Translations under genes and position numbers: made by a program
From: Candidatus Firestoneibacteriota bacterium
GTDB taxonomy: Bacteria > Oederibacteriota > D2-FULL-39-29
Length of the DNA stretch: 53,622 nt
Assembly: GCA_903891415.1 (NCBI GenBank)
Contig: CAITEH010000006.1
Coordinates: forward strand, 1 to 53,622
Direction of reading: 5' to 3'
Part shown: in pieces, positions 24,823-33,090 of the stretch
How positions within the stretch are numbered: the first letter of the stretch is position 1
Layout of the letters: each line of letters starts with the position of its first letter
Notes under the pieces: generated by a model
Told to the model about the DNA's origin: nothing
Databases searched by the model: none
The model's input: only the letters and a program-made list of their open reading frames with translations

Positions 24823-26184
24823 ATGAAAGAAAAAAGCAGGTTTGTTTGCCAGCACTGCGGCTATGAGTCGGCAAAATGGCTGGGCAAATGCCCGGAGTGC
24901 AACAGCTGGAATTCATTTGTGGAAGAAAAAGCGGTGACCGCCAAGAGCCAGAAATATGCCTTTGAAGCGGGCAAAGCCAGCAAGGTCTCGGCCATAACCG
25001 ATATTGAGAACAAAGCAGAAGACAGGTACTCAACGGGTATCAAAGAACTGGACAAGGTGCTGGGCGGAGGCCTGGTCGTTGGTTCCCTGGTGCTTATAGG
25101 CGGCGAGCCGGGTATCGGGAAATCCACGCTGGTGCTTCAGATGTGCGAGGAGTTAAGCAAAAAATACGGCTCCGTACTTTATATATCGGGGGAAGAGTCC
25201 TCCACCCAGATAAAAATGCGGGCGGACAGGTTAAAGTTAACCTCTAAAAATATATTTTTGGTATCAGAAACCAACATCAAAGCGATAGAAAAACATATAT
25301 ATGAGACCAAGGCGCGTGTTGTTATCGTTGACTCCATTCAGACCATGTTCAATGAAGATATTCCTTCGGCCCCGGGAAGCGTTTCCCAGGTAAGAGAAAA
25401 TGCCGCGAAACTTATGTATATAAGTAAGGGCAGCGGCGTTTCTATTTTTCTGGTAGGGCATGTTACCAAGGAAGGCGCCATCGCCGGGCCCCGCGTGCTG
25501 GAGCATCTTGTGGACACGGTACTGTATTTTGAAGGAGATAAAAATCATAATTTCAGGATCCTGCGTTCCTATAAGAACAGGTTCGGGCCGGCCAATGAGA
25601 TCGCGGTCTTTGAAATGTCCGAGACGGGACTGAAAGAAGTGGAGAACCCTTCCGCGCTATTCCTGGCGGAGCGCTCGCCTGACTCTTCTGGCTCGGTCAT
25701 AATCTCCGCCATGGAAGGAACGCGCCCGTACCTGGTTGAGATACAGGCGCTGGTTTCCCCTTCTTATTTTGGCATGCCGCAGAGGCGCGCGAGCGGGCTG
25801 GATTACAACAGGTTCACCCTCCTTGCCGCGGTGCTGGAAAAACGCGGGGGATTTAATCTTGCCAATCAGGATATTTTTGTTAATGTCGCCGGAGGTGTTA
25901 CCGTGGATGAGCCGGCGGCGGACCTGGGCGTGGTCGTGGCCATTGCTTCCAGCATCAGGGATATTCCGACCGATCCGAAAACAGTTTGCTTCGGAGAAGT
26001 CGGGCTGGGCGGGGAAATAAGAGCTGTTTCGCAGGTTATCGAACGTATTAAAGAAGCCGCCCGGCTCGGGTTTGGCAGATGTATCATTCCCGAATCCAAC
26101 ATGAAAGGGCTTGTTGTAAAGGAAAAAATCGAGGTTGCCGGCGCCCGGTATATACGGGATGTAATAAAAACGATAATCACTTAA
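24823..26184 (+). CDS. radA: DNA repair protein RadA
   Basis: A 453-residue RecA-related branch migration ATPase. An N-terminal zinc finger CQHCGYESAKWLGKCPEC is at about 10-27. The ATPase core has Walker A GGEPGIGKSTL near 93 and the RadA motif KNRFG near 251. A Lon-like C-terminal domain follows. Length is normal. AGAGGAA precedes the ATG. It is separated from mlaD by the two-hairpin repeat and so is probably its own transcription unit. Confidence 0.95.
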   Translation: MKEKSRFVCQHCGYESAKWLGKCPECNSWNSFVEEKAVTAKSQKYAFEAGKASKVSAITDIENKAEDRYSTGIKELDKVLGGGLVVGSLVLIGGEPGIGKSTLVLQMCEELSKKYGSVLYISGEESSTQIKMRADRLKLTSKNIFLVSETNIKAIEKHIYETKARVVIVDSIQTMFNEDIPSAPGSVSQVRENAAKLMYISKGSGVSIFLVGHVTKEGAIAGPRVLEHLVDTVLYFEGDKNHNFRILRSYKNRFGPANEIAVFEMSETGLKEVENPSALFLAERSPDSSGSVIISAMEGTRPYLVEIQALVSPSYFGMPQRRASGLDYNRFTLLAAVLEKRGGFNLANQDIFVNVAGGVTVDEPAADLGVVVAIASSIRDIPTDPKTVCFGEVGLGGEIRAVSQVIERIKEAARLGFGRCIIPESNMKGLVVKEKIEVAGARYIRDVIKTIIT

Positions 26185-26188
26185 AGCA

Positions 26189-26326
26189 AATTACGAATTA
26201 CGAATGATAAAGGACAATATAATGTAGGCGGAAAAAATGCCGCCCAATTTAATATTAAATACCAGATGGCGGTATTTTTTGCCATCGTACCATATATCGT
26301 CATTTGTAATTCGTCATTCGTACTTA
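26189..26326 (+). repeat. heptameric repeats around paired hairpins (MITE-like)
   Basis: Left heptamers AATTACG, AATTACG, AATGATA (26189-26209) oppose right heptamers GTCATTT, GTAATTC, GTCATTC, GTACTTA (26299-26326), which are their approximate reverse complement. Between them lie GGCGGAAAAAATGCCGCC and GGCGGTATTTTTTGCC, which can each fold or pair with one another. The whole may be an inverted-repeat mobile element in the radA-peptidase gap. Confidence 0.6.
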
Positions 26327-26359
26327 TTTGTATCGTCAATGTTTTGACAGGGAGTTCTC

Positions 26360-27595
26360 ATGCTAAATACATTCAAAAAAGAAATACTCAAGGAGAAGAA
26401 ATACATTATTTCCACTCTGGGGAAACTTGTAGCCATTCCCACTATTTCCAATCCCGGGCTTAACTATAAGAAGTGCGTTGACCTTTTGGAAAAAGAGTGT
26501 AAAAAGGCCGGGCTTAAGACAAAGCTCGTGAAGGTTACGGAAAAGAAATTTATTGCCGAACTGCCGGAAGAAAACCGGAAATATCCTCGGTATATTCTCC
26601 TGGCTTTCCTGGACACGGGGGCAAAAAAAACGCTCCATTTTAACGGGCATTATGATGTGGTCCCCGCTTCAAGCGGTTTTACCGGTGATCCTTTCAAACT
26701 TCGCGTAATCGGAGACAAGCTCATGGGGCGCGGCGCGGCGGACATGAAGCACAGTATTGTCGCGATGTTAACCGCGGTAAGAGTACTTAAAAAACTGAAC
26801 ATAAAGCCGGGATGGAACCTGGAATTCAGTTTTGTTCCCGATGAAGAGATAGGCGGCGAATGCGGCTCCGGATATGTTTGCGCTAAAAAACTTTCAAAGG
26901 CCGATGCCGTGATAGAGGGCGACGGGGGCGGCGGTAATCAGCTTACGGTAGCGCACCGGGGTATTGTTAACTTTGAGGTAACGGTATTCGGCAAGCCGGC
27001 ACACGCTTCAGCCCATAATGAAGGCGTGAACGCCTTTCTAAAAGCCGTGAAATTAGTTTCGGTGCTTGAGTACCTGCGGAAAAAAATAGAAAAACGCAGG
27101 TCAAAATATTGTGTCACAAAACCGCTAAGCGCCCGGGCTACCCTGATGCTCGGCGGGGTCGCGGGCGGCGGGACCAAGAGCAACGCGGTCCCGGATAAAT
27201 TTACCTTTACGATAGACAGGCGGGTCATTCCCGAAGAAAACATGCAGAAAGCAAAGGAAGAGATCCTTGCTTTAATAAATAAAACGGTAAAAAAAGACGG
27301 TACTTTTAAAGTAAAGATCGTATCCAAGAGTATGACGCATTCAAGTATCGCGGAAGACGCGCCGCTCTGCCGGCATCTCGGCGCCATACTGAAGAAACAC
27401 TACGGCCGGGAACCGGCAATGCTCATGACCGGCGGCAGGGTGGATTCTTCTTATTTCTTGAAAATTCTTAAAGTCCCGACAGTGGCCTTTGGGGTTGATG
27501 GTAAAAATTACCACGCTGATGATGAATTTACCACCGCCGGGGATATTATAAGCACGACAGCCATATACGCGGAGCTGATGCGGACAGCGTATTGA
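26360..27595 (+). CDS. M20 family metallopeptidase (ArgE/DapE/CPG2 type)
   Basis: A 411-residue zinc peptidase or deacylase. HFNGHYDVVPA near residue 95 holds the first zinc His and Asp; GRGAADMKHSIVAML gives the bridging Asp; PDEEIGGECGSGYV gives the catalytic Glu pair. The inserted dimerisation domain (AHASAHNEGVNAFLKAV) and a final HADDEF zinc motif are present. It may cleave dipeptides or deacylate N-acyl amino acids. AGGGAG precedes the ATG. No partner gene is adjacent. Confidence 0.9.
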   Translation: MLNTFKKEILKEKKYIISTLGKLVAIPTISNPGLNYKKCVDLLEKECKKAGLKTKLVKVTEKKFIAELPEENRKYPRYILLAFLDTGAKKTLHFNGHYDVVPASSGFTGDPFKLRVIGDKLMGRGAADMKHSIVAMLTAVRVLKKLNIKPGWNLEFSFVPDEEIGGECGSGYVCAKKLSKADAVIEGDGGGGNQLTVAHRGIVNFEVTVFGKPAHASAHNEGVNAFLKAVKLVSVLEYLRKKIEKRRSKYCVTKPLSARATLMLGGVAGGGTKSNAVPDKFTFTIDRRVIPEENMQKAKEEILALINKTVKKDGTFKVKIVSKSMTHSSIAEDAPLCRHLGAILKKHYGREPAMLMTGGRVDSSYFLKILKVPTVAFGVDGKNYHADDEFTTAGDIISTTAIYAELMRTAY

Positions 27596-27610
27596 AACCG
27601 TCCAATTTTC

Positions 27611-27640
27611 TGGTCAGAAAAACTTTAATTATGTTATAAT
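27611..27640 (+). promoter_or_regulatory. promoter of tRNA-Gln
   Basis: A perfect TATAAT at 27635-27640 lies 18 bases before the mature tRNA. A weak -35, TGGTCA at 27611-27616, is 18 bases upstream of it. Confidence 0.55.
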
Positions 27641-27658
27641 ACTTTGTCTTTTAAATAT

Positions 27659-27732
27659 TCCGGGGTAGTGTAATGGTAACACAGCGGCCTTTGACGTCGC
27701 ACTTCGTGGTTCGAGTCCACGCCCCGGAGCCA
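27659..27732 (+). tRNA. tRNA-Gln (anticodon TTG)
   Basis: A 74-base cloverleaf with acceptor TCCGGGG/CCCCGGA, discriminator G and encoded CCA. The D stem is GTGT/ACAC, the anticodon arm GCGGC-CTTTGAC-GTCGC with anticodon TTG, and the T arm CGTGG-TTCGAGT-CCACG. It reads CAA, and by wobble CAG, glutamine codons. Confidence 0.95.
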
Positions 27733-27800
27733 TAAACTATTCGCTGCCGCTCAAGTATATGGCGTGCCATTTTACAAATAGAAACATATATAATGTGAAT

Positions 27801-27884
27801 AGTTTATGCCCTGCACCCGAAGAATGAGTGGTACAGGGGGGAAAAGCAAAATTTAGCCAGCCCGTAGAAATGCGGGCTTTTTTA
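27801..27884 (+). ncRNA. candidate small RNA downstream of tRNA-Gln
   Basis: A TATAAT lies at 27789-27794 after a weak upstream box. About seven bases later begins a segment with hairpin CCCTG-C-ACC (27809-27817) against GGT-A-CAGGG (27830-27838), an A-rich linker, then a strong terminator at 27859. Additionally CATAAACTATTC (27731-27742) is the exact reverse complement of GAATAGTTTATG (27797-27808). If transcribed from the tRNA promoter this would be a longer structured trailer. No protein-coding frame fits. No known RNA family was recognised. Confidence 0.35.
27859..27884 (+). terminator. intrinsic terminator after tRNA-Gln region
   Basis: AGCCCG (27859-27864), an 8-base loop, CGGGCT (27873-27878), and six T residues. 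It ends transcription before the nucleoside phosphorylase promoter, which begins on the next bases. Confidence 0.85.
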
Positions 27885-27913
27885 TTGAACAATAAAGCTT
27901 TAATCCTTATAAT
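27885..27913 (+). promoter_or_regulatory. promoter of nucleoside phosphorylase gene, leaderless arrangement
   Basis: TTGAAC at 27885-27890 and a perfect TATAAT at 27908-27913, 17 bases apart. Transcription would begin at about 27920, practically at the ATG at 27922. No ribosome binding site can fit. Confidence 0.7.
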
Positions 27914-27921
27914 AGAAAACT

Positions 27922-28683
27922 ATGAGGCTGAAAAAATACCCGATACTTGAATATGACAGTTCCAGGAAAGTTATAGTTGCTCCGGGAATGTTTTACAAAA
28001 AGGAATTGCCGGAGCATTGTGTTATTTGCTTTTTTGATGATGTTTTAAAGAAAATTAGACGTAAGGGGGAAGGAAAGCTGATCGGACATCTGTCGAGCGA
28101 AATGGGAAAACAGCCCATATTTGAGATGTTGATAAACAAAAAACGGCTGGTAGTTTTTCATTCGGCGGTTGGAGCCCCTCTGGCGGCAGGTTTTCTTGAG
28201 GAAATAATTGCAAAAGGGTGCAATAAGATAATAGCCTGCGGAGGAGCCGGGGTGCTGAATAAAGAAATAGCCGTCGGCAAGATAATTGTCCCGTCCTCCG
28301 CGGTAAGGGATGAAGGAACCTCCTATCATTATATTCCTCCAGGCAGGGAGGTTAGTGCAGGTAAAAAAGGGGTTAAGGCCATAATAAAGGTACTGGAAAA
28401 ATATAAGATAGGGTATATTGTCGGAAAGACCTGGACAACCGACGGATTTTACCGTGAAACTTTATCAAAAATAAAAGCCAGAAAAGCAGAAGGTTGTATT
28501 ACGGTGGAAATGGAAGCGGCTGCTTTCTTTGCCGTGGCCAAGTACAGGAAAATAATTTTCGCGCAGATGCTTTACGGCGGAGATGATTGCAGCGGCAGTA
28601 AATGGGATTCAAGGCGGTGGAACAGATGTTCTATAAGAGAAAGATTATTCCGGCTGTCCTGTGAGGCCTGCATCTCTTTGTGA
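27922..28683 (+). CDS. nucleoside phosphorylase (uridine phosphorylase family)
   Basis: A 253-residue phosphorylase of the PNP/UDP family, which splits nucleosides with phosphate into base and ribose-1-phosphate. The phosphate-binding and core glycine motifs SAVGAPLAAGFLEEIIAKG and IIACGGAGVLN are present, followed by TVEMEAAAFFAVAKY, in which MEAAA contacts the ribose. The C-terminal YGGDDCSGSKWDSRRWN matches a subgroup of uridine phosphorylase-like proteins. Its transcript is probably leaderless, since the -10 box ends nine bases before the ATG. Confidence 0.88.
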   Translation: MRLKKYPILEYDSSRKVIVAPGMFYKKELPEHCVICFFDDVLKKIRRKGEGKLIGHLSSEMGKQPIFEMLINKKRLVVFHSAVGAPLAAGFLEEIIAKGCNKIIACGGAGVLNKEIAVGKIIVPSSAVRDEGTSYHYIPPGREVSAGKKGVKAIIKVLEKYKIGYIVGKTWTTDGFYRETLSKIKARKAEGCITVEMEAAAFFAVAKYRKIIFAQMLYGGDDCSGSKWDSRRWNRCSIRERLFRLSCEACISL

Positions 28684-28761
28684 GGATTTCTTTCTTTTGT
28701 ACAAAAATACCCGGGGGAGCAAGCAGGTTCTTGATACCCCAAAAATGGAGTGCCCTGTAAT

Positions 28762-29121
28762 ATGAAATTTCACAGGTTAGACGGCAAAGGCAGCGCATAT
28801 CTGGCAGTTGTATTTATTTTAATTTCTGTTTTTACGGTGACGCAGAAGCTTTGGATACCGGAACTTATAAGGCCTTATTCTTTCCTTGTCACGGCATTTC
28901 CGGGATTCCTGGTTTTATTTTTCTTAATAAAACCCGTGCGGCCTTTGGGCCTTTCAAATACGCTGGCCGCTATACTTTTCCCTGTTGCGGCTTTCTGGAT
29001 ACTGGTACAGCATGTAATAATAAATTTTGACCTTACCTGGAAGGCGGGGGTTATTCTGGGAATGACGGCGGCGGGCCCGTATCTTGCCGGGCTTTGTTTT
29101 GAATTTATTAAAAGGAAATAG
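28762..29121 (+). CDS. small hypothetical membrane protein (four TM helices)
   Basis: A 119-residue hydrophobic protein from the ATG at 28762, with TGGAGTG nine bases upstream; a GTG at 28750 is less likely. Four membrane helices are predicted (about 13-30, 38-58, 65-86, 92-113), with a Lys-rich C-terminal end. No family recognised. It lies 27 bases before the acetyltransferase, perhaps co-transcribed. Confidence 0.6.
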   Translation: MKFHRLDGKGSAYLAVVFILISVFTVTQKLWIPELIRPYSFLVTAFPGFLVLFFLIKPVRPLGLSNTLAAILFPVAAFWILVQHVIINFDLTWKAGVILGMTAAGPYLAGLCFEFIKRK

Positions 29122-29148
29122 AAGGGAACCGATATTTTGGAGCGTAAA

Positions 29149-29634
29149 ATGTTTATCCGAAAAGCAGAAAAAAGAGATGCGGCCGCTATCACAAAAATAT
29201 ATAATTATTATATTAAAAATACTCCGGTCACCTTTGAGCTCAAGGCCATAAGGCCCGCGGAAATTGCGAAAAGAATGAAGGGCAGTTCCCGGGAGTTCCC
29301 CTGGATAGTGGGGCTTGTTGACGGTATTGTTATCGGTTACGCTTACGCTTCAGAGTTCCAGGAGAGAGCTGCCTATAAACATTCAAAGGAATTGACGGTC
29401 TATCTTCACAAGGACTATTTTGGACGGGGCTATGGAAACCGGCTTTATAAGAAATTAATTTCAATGTTAAAAAAGGCTGATTGCGCCGTAATGATAGGAG
29501 GTATCGCTCTTCCAAATAAAGCAAGCGTAAAGCTTCATGAGAAACTTGGCTTTAGAAAGGTGGCCCATTTCAAAAAAGTGGGGCGCAAATTCGGCAAGTG
29601 GATAGATGTCGGCTACTGGGAGAAGATACTTTGA
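29149..29634 (+). CDS. GNAT acetyltransferase, phosphinothricin-acetyltransferase-like
   Basis: A 161-residue GCN5-type N-acetyltransferase. The start IRKAEKRDAAAITKIYNYYI, the VTFE segment and the acetyl-CoA loop YFGRGYGNRL are typical of the PAT/Bar subgroup; ALPNKASVKLHEKLGF is the conserved C-terminal helix. The ATG at 29149 has GGAG upstream; a TTG at 29137 would add four residues. The natural substrate is probably an amine or amino acid analogue. It overlaps the next gene by four bases. Confidence 0.87.
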   Translation: MFIRKAEKRDAAAITKIYNYYIKNTPVTFELKAIRPAEIAKRMKGSSREFPWIVGLVDGIVIGYAYASEFQERAAYKHSKELTVYLHKDYFGRGYGNRLYKKLISMLKKADCAVMIGGIALPNKASVKLHEKLGFRKVAHFKKVGRKFGKWIDVGYWEKIL

Positions 29635-30362
29635 AAAAAGAGAAAGATGCTTTTGGGGCCGCGCTTTACGCTTTTTACAGGCAGGGCGCGGGTTATCTGA
29701 TAGCCAAAAGGGACGACGGGCTTATGAGCGATGCCGGCGGGCTAAAGGTTTATTTTGACCCTTATGAGAAATGGCCTGTCCGCGAAAAACGCGCGTTAAA
29801 ACTTATTAAAAAAACAGACAAAGTTCTGGATATCGGCTGCGGGGCGGGCCGGCACGCGGTCTATCTTCAAAATAAAGGGATAGATGTTACCGGCATAGAT
29901 AATTCTCCGCTGGCCGTAAAGGTCTGCAAAAAAAGGGGCTTAAAGAAAGCAAAGGTACTGGGTATAGAAAAAATCAGCGAAAAGACCGGAAAATTCGATG
30001 TGTTGTTAATGCTGTGCAACAACTTTGGTTTGTTCGGCACGGAAAAAAAAGCAAGAAGCTTATTAAGAAGATTCCATAAACTGACCCCGCCCGGGGCAAA
30101 AATAATAACCGAAAGTTATGATTCAAACACTCCGGTATTCAGGAACTACCGGGCTTTTAACAGGCAAAAGCACCGCCATCCCGGTTCCTTCCGGGTAAAA
30201 CTCGTATACGGGCTTTTTGAGACCGGCTGGATTGATTATATCCGCGTTTCTCGGAAAGAACTGAAAAAAATAGTTATAGGAACGGGGTGGAAGATCTCGA
30301 AAGTTTTCCCGACAAAAGATTATTCTTATGTGGCGGTTTTGATAAAAGAACGGGCCCAATAG
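29631..30362 (+). CDS. class I SAM-dependent methyltransferase
   Basis: A 243-residue methyltransferase. Motif I is VLDIGCGAGRHAVYL with VTGIDNSPLAV as motif II. The TTG start at 29631 overlaps the stop of the acetyltransferase and has GGGAGAAG upstream; an earlier in-frame codon at 29598 would lie deep within that gene and is rejected. The substrate is unknown; coupling to a GNAT suggests modification of a common small molecule. Confidence 0.83.
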   Translation: MKKEKDAFGAALYAFYRQGAGYLIAKRDDGLMSDAGGLKVYFDPYEKWPVREKRALKLIKKTDKVLDIGCGAGRHAVYLQNKGIDVTGIDNSPLAVKVCKKRGLKKAKVLGIEKISEKTGKFDVLLMLCNNFGLFGTEKKARSLLRRFHKLTPPGAKIITESYDSNTPVFRNYRAFNRQKHRHPGSFRVKLVYGLFETGWIDYIRVSRKELKKIVIGTGWKISKVFPTKDYSYVAVLIKERAQ

Positions 30363-30387
30363 GGGTGCCGTATAAAGGAGGCAGTTT

Positions 30388-30858
30388 ATGGCAACAGTAA
30401 TAATTTACTCCACCCGGCACGGCGCAACAAAGAAGTGCGCGGAACTACTTAAGTTTAAGCTCTTCGGCTCGGAGCTGGCCGACCTGAAAGAAGCTTTGGA
30501 CCTGCAGCTCTCCGGGTACGATACGGTCATTCTGGGCGGCTCCATACAGGCGGGAAAAGTAAAAGGTGCGTTTAGAAAATATTGCGAGAAAAATAAAGAG
30601 GAACTTTTAAAGAAAAAACTCGGGCTTTATATCTGCTGTATGTCAGAAGACAAACAGGCTGAAGACCAGCTAAAAAATAATTTTTCCCCGGAACTTTATG
30701 AAAAAGCACTGGCAAAGGATTATTTCGGGGGTATATTTGATTTTGCAAAAATGAATTTCCTTGAACGGTTCATCATAAAAAAAGTCGCAAAAGTAAAAGA
30801 AAGTGTTTTCAAGATCAAAGAAGACAGAATAACAAAATTTGCGGAGAAATTTAAGTAA
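30388..30858 (+). CDS. flavodoxin-domain protein (HemG-like)
   Basis: A 156-residue FMN protein. The phosphate loop VIIYSTRHGATKKCAELL is at residues 4-21 and GSIQAGKVKGAFRKY resembles the HemG group (menaquinone-dependent protoporphyrinogen oxidase). No haem genes are nearby, so an electron-transfer role is at least as likely. It is 17 bases upstream of apbE and appears to be the first gene of a three-gene flavin operon. Confidence 0.8.
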   Translation: MATVIIYSTRHGATKKCAELLKFKLFGSELADLKEALDLQLSGYDTVILGGSIQAGKVKGAFRKYCEKNKEELLKKKLGLYICCMSEDKQAEDQLKNNFSPELYEKALAKDYFGGIFDFAKMNFLERFIIKKVAKVKESVFKIKEDRITKFAEKFK

Positions 30859-30875
30859 TTTACAGGGAGCGTGTT

Positions 30876-31901
30876 TTGAAATATTTCACTATTATGGTTT
30901 CAGCCGTACTCTTTTTTTCTGGCTGCGGTATGCCGCAGAAAACAATAAAACGTTCGGAAAGCATAATGGGAACCATCTGGGATATTACCATTGTTCACGG
31001 GGATGAAAAAGCGGCGAATACGGCCATAGATGAATATTTTGCTGAAGTCAGGCGCCTTGAAAAAATGCTCTCGTTTCGTGATCAGAAAAGCGCCCTTAAC
31101 GGGGTCAACGCTAAAGCGGGAACAGGCCCTGTCAAGGTTCCCCCTGAAATTCTCACTATAATGCAAACAGCTCTTTATGTGTCTGAACTGTCCGGCGGGG
31201 GTTTTGATGTTACGATCGGCCCGGTGGTAAAACTCTGGGGTTTTGCCGGCGGGCAGGAAAAAGTCCCTTCGCCGGAAGAAATAAAAGCGGCGCACGCGCT
31301 GGTGGGCTATCACCTGCTGAAGCTTGACACGAAGAATTCCACGCTCACTTTACAAAAAAAAGGAATGCTCCTTGATCTTGGCGGTATCGCCAAAGGGTAT
31401 GCTCTTGACCGGGCCAGGCCTATACTCAAGAAATACAAGATAAAAAATGCCATGATAAATGCCGGGGGACAGGTTTATGTTACGGGGAAAAATCCCGGCG
31501 GAAAAAAATGGAAGATCGGAATAATACACCCAAAAAAGAAAGAGGGCCTGCTCGGAGTTTTTGAGGCCACCGATAAATGTGTCGCAACTTCCGGGAACTA
31601 CGAAAGGTATTTCAGGGCAAAAGGCAAGCTCTATCATCATATATTTAATCCCTTTGATTCCTTTCCGGCAAGTGATACAGTAAGCGCCACGGTAATGCTT
31701 AACGCCGCTGATTTTGAATATCCCAACACGCTTGCTGACGGCCTCTCAACCGCTGTTTTTGTGGCCGGCTGTAATAAAGGGCTGGAGCTCTGCGGAAAAA
31801 TAAAACATGCGGGCGCGGTGATAGTTTCCGGCACGGAGACCGGAATCAAGCTCGGACTCTCCGAAAATCTGAAAGGAGAAATACAGTTTAATGAATATTA
31901 G
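30876..31901 (+). CDS. apbE: FAD:protein FMN transferase, lipoprotein
   Basis: A 341-residue ApbE that attaches FMN to Thr of target proteins outside the cytoplasm. The TTG start has CAGGGAG upstream and begins a lipoprotein signal ending in VLFFSGC (Cys17). Family motifs IMGTIWDIT, DLGGIAKGYALDRA, MINAGGQVYV and ADGLSTAVFVAG (Mg2+ Asp) are intact. It overlaps the next gene by 11 bases, whose product carries the matching flavinylation motif. Confidence 0.95.
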   Translation: MKYFTIMVSAVLFFSGCGMPQKTIKRSESIMGTIWDITIVHGDEKAANTAIDEYFAEVRRLEKMLSFRDQKSALNGVNAKAGTGPVKVPPEILTIMQTALYVSELSGGGFDVTIGPVVKLWGFAGGQEKVPSPEEIKAAHALVGYHLLKLDTKNSTLTLQKKGMLLDLGGIAKGYALDRARPILKKYKIKNAMINAGGQVYVTGKNPGGKKWKIGIIHPKKKEGLLGVFEATDKCVATSGNYERYFRAKGKLYHHIFNPFDSFPASDTVSATVMLNAADFEYPNTLADGLSTAVFVAGCNKGLELCGKIKHAGAVIVSGTETGIKLGLSENLKGEIQFNEY

Positions 31902-32916
31902 AAAAATAATGCCATTGTTATTTTTTGCCGTTTCTATATTAATCGCGGCCGAACCGGGAGCGGAAAAAAAACTTGCGGAGAAGGTCTTTGGCAAAGGGGA
32001 GCTGAAAGAAACCGCTTTCAAGAAAAGGCCTTATCTTGCTGCCTATGATAAAGAAGGTACCCTGCAGGGCTATCTTGTCCCTGCCGGTGTAAAAGGATAC
32101 GCAGGAGAAATAAAATTAGTTATTGCTCTTGATCCGGAGGCGCTTTTCCTTGACTATATGGTAATTGAAGCAAAAAATAGTGAAAAAATAAAAGAACTTG
32201 AAAAAGCGGATTTTTCCGCTAAATGCAAAGGGAAAAGCAGCTCAGAACTCAAACTGACCGTATTTGATCCCAGAAACGGAAAAGTAGACGCGGTAACCGG
32301 AGCCACAAGGACTTCGGCCGCGGTGATATCTTCATTTAAGGACGCAGCGCTTTTTATCGAAGAGCTGATAGATGCAGATATTACCGGGGCGAATGCCGCG
32401 GGAATAATAACCATAACCTACAAAAGAAGCAGTGACGGGAAACGGGTCAGTAAGGACGGAACTTATTTGCTGGGCTACCGGACCGCGGTCTGGATAGAGG
32501 ATAGCAAAGGCAAACTTATTAGGACCCTTTACAGAAGTGTCGGAGGAAAGATCAATCCCTTCCCTGCCCATCTTGTTAACTGGGAAAATAAAAGCGGGAA
32601 AATTTCCGATAACACTCCGGACACTTATACCGGGGCCACGGTGCAGGGCGGTAAAGCGGAAACTTCTTATGTTTTTACCTGGGATTGCAAAGATGAAAAA
32701 GGCCGGCTGGTCCCTGACGGGAAATATAAATATTTTGTAGAGGCCGCGCTTTATTGGCGGAACAGGGGCGCAAGCGGCGCCCAATCCAGTCTGAATTCGG
32801 GAGAAATTGAAAAAGGCAAGAAAATGAACATTTCTACAGGCACGCTGGATGCCTCCGGACCGGCGGTGCTGAGTTCGCTTGGCGCCAAGTTTGAACCAAC
32901 GGAAACCAAGAAGTGA
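31891..32916 (+). CDS. flavinylated FMN-binding domain protein with C-terminal DUF2271
   Basis: A 341-residue exported protein with signal peptide at about 1-20 (IMPLLFFAVSILIAAEPG). Residues about 45-160 form an FMN-binding domain like RnfG/NqrC, with the ApbE target motif DAVTGAT; the modified Thr is Thr139. The C-terminal part (about 168-300) matches DUF2271 (GTYLLGYRTAVWIEDSKGKL; YVFTWDCKDEKGRLVPDGKY). DUF2271 proteins are known companions of ApbE. The gene overlaps apbE, so the modifier and its substrate are made together. It probably carries electrons in the periplasm; the electron donor is not identified. Confidence 0.88.
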   Translation: MNIRKIMPLLFFAVSILIAAEPGAEKKLAEKVFGKGELKETAFKKRPYLAAYDKEGTLQGYLVPAGVKGYAGEIKLVIALDPEALFLDYMVIEAKNSEKIKELEKADFSAKCKGKSSSELKLTVFDPRNGKVDAVTGATRTSAAVISSFKDAALFIEELIDADITGANAAGIITITYKRSSDGKRVSKDGTYLLGYRTAVWIEDSKGKLIRTLYRSVGGKINPFPAHLVNWENKSGKISDNTPDTYTGATVQGGKAETSYVFTWDCKDEKGRLVPDGKYKYFVEAALYWRNRGASGAQSSLNSGEIEKGKKMNISTGTLDASGPAVLSSLGAKFEPTETKK

Positions 32917-33011
32917 AGCAGGTAAGCATCTGCTACTACTCCAGGTACGATAATTAACTTCCCGCCTTTATGGACTTTACAGACCTTATAGACTTTTAGA
33001 CCGCGCACTTA

Positions 33012-33085
33012 TTCTATGACCCCTGTCATATAGAACTTTGAAGTTCGCCTGTAACATTTTAAATAGTCTATTTCTTACAGGGGGG
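33012..33085 (+). promoter_or_regulatory. structured mRNA leader with three hairpins ending on the ribosome binding site
   Basis: Hairpin 1 pairs TTCTA-TGAC (33012-33020) with GTCA-TA-TAGAA (33025-33035) around CCCT. Hairpin 2 is GAACT-TTGA-AGTTC (33033-33046). Hairpin 3 pairs CCTGTAA (33048-33054) with TTACAGG (33075-33081), with inner AAATA/TATTT. Its 3' arm runs into the GGGGGG ribosome binding site at 33080-33085. CCCCTGT (33020-33026) can instead pair with ACAGGGG (33077-33083), a rival fold. This suggests translational control. Confidence 0.5.
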
Positions 33086-33090
33086 TTTAT

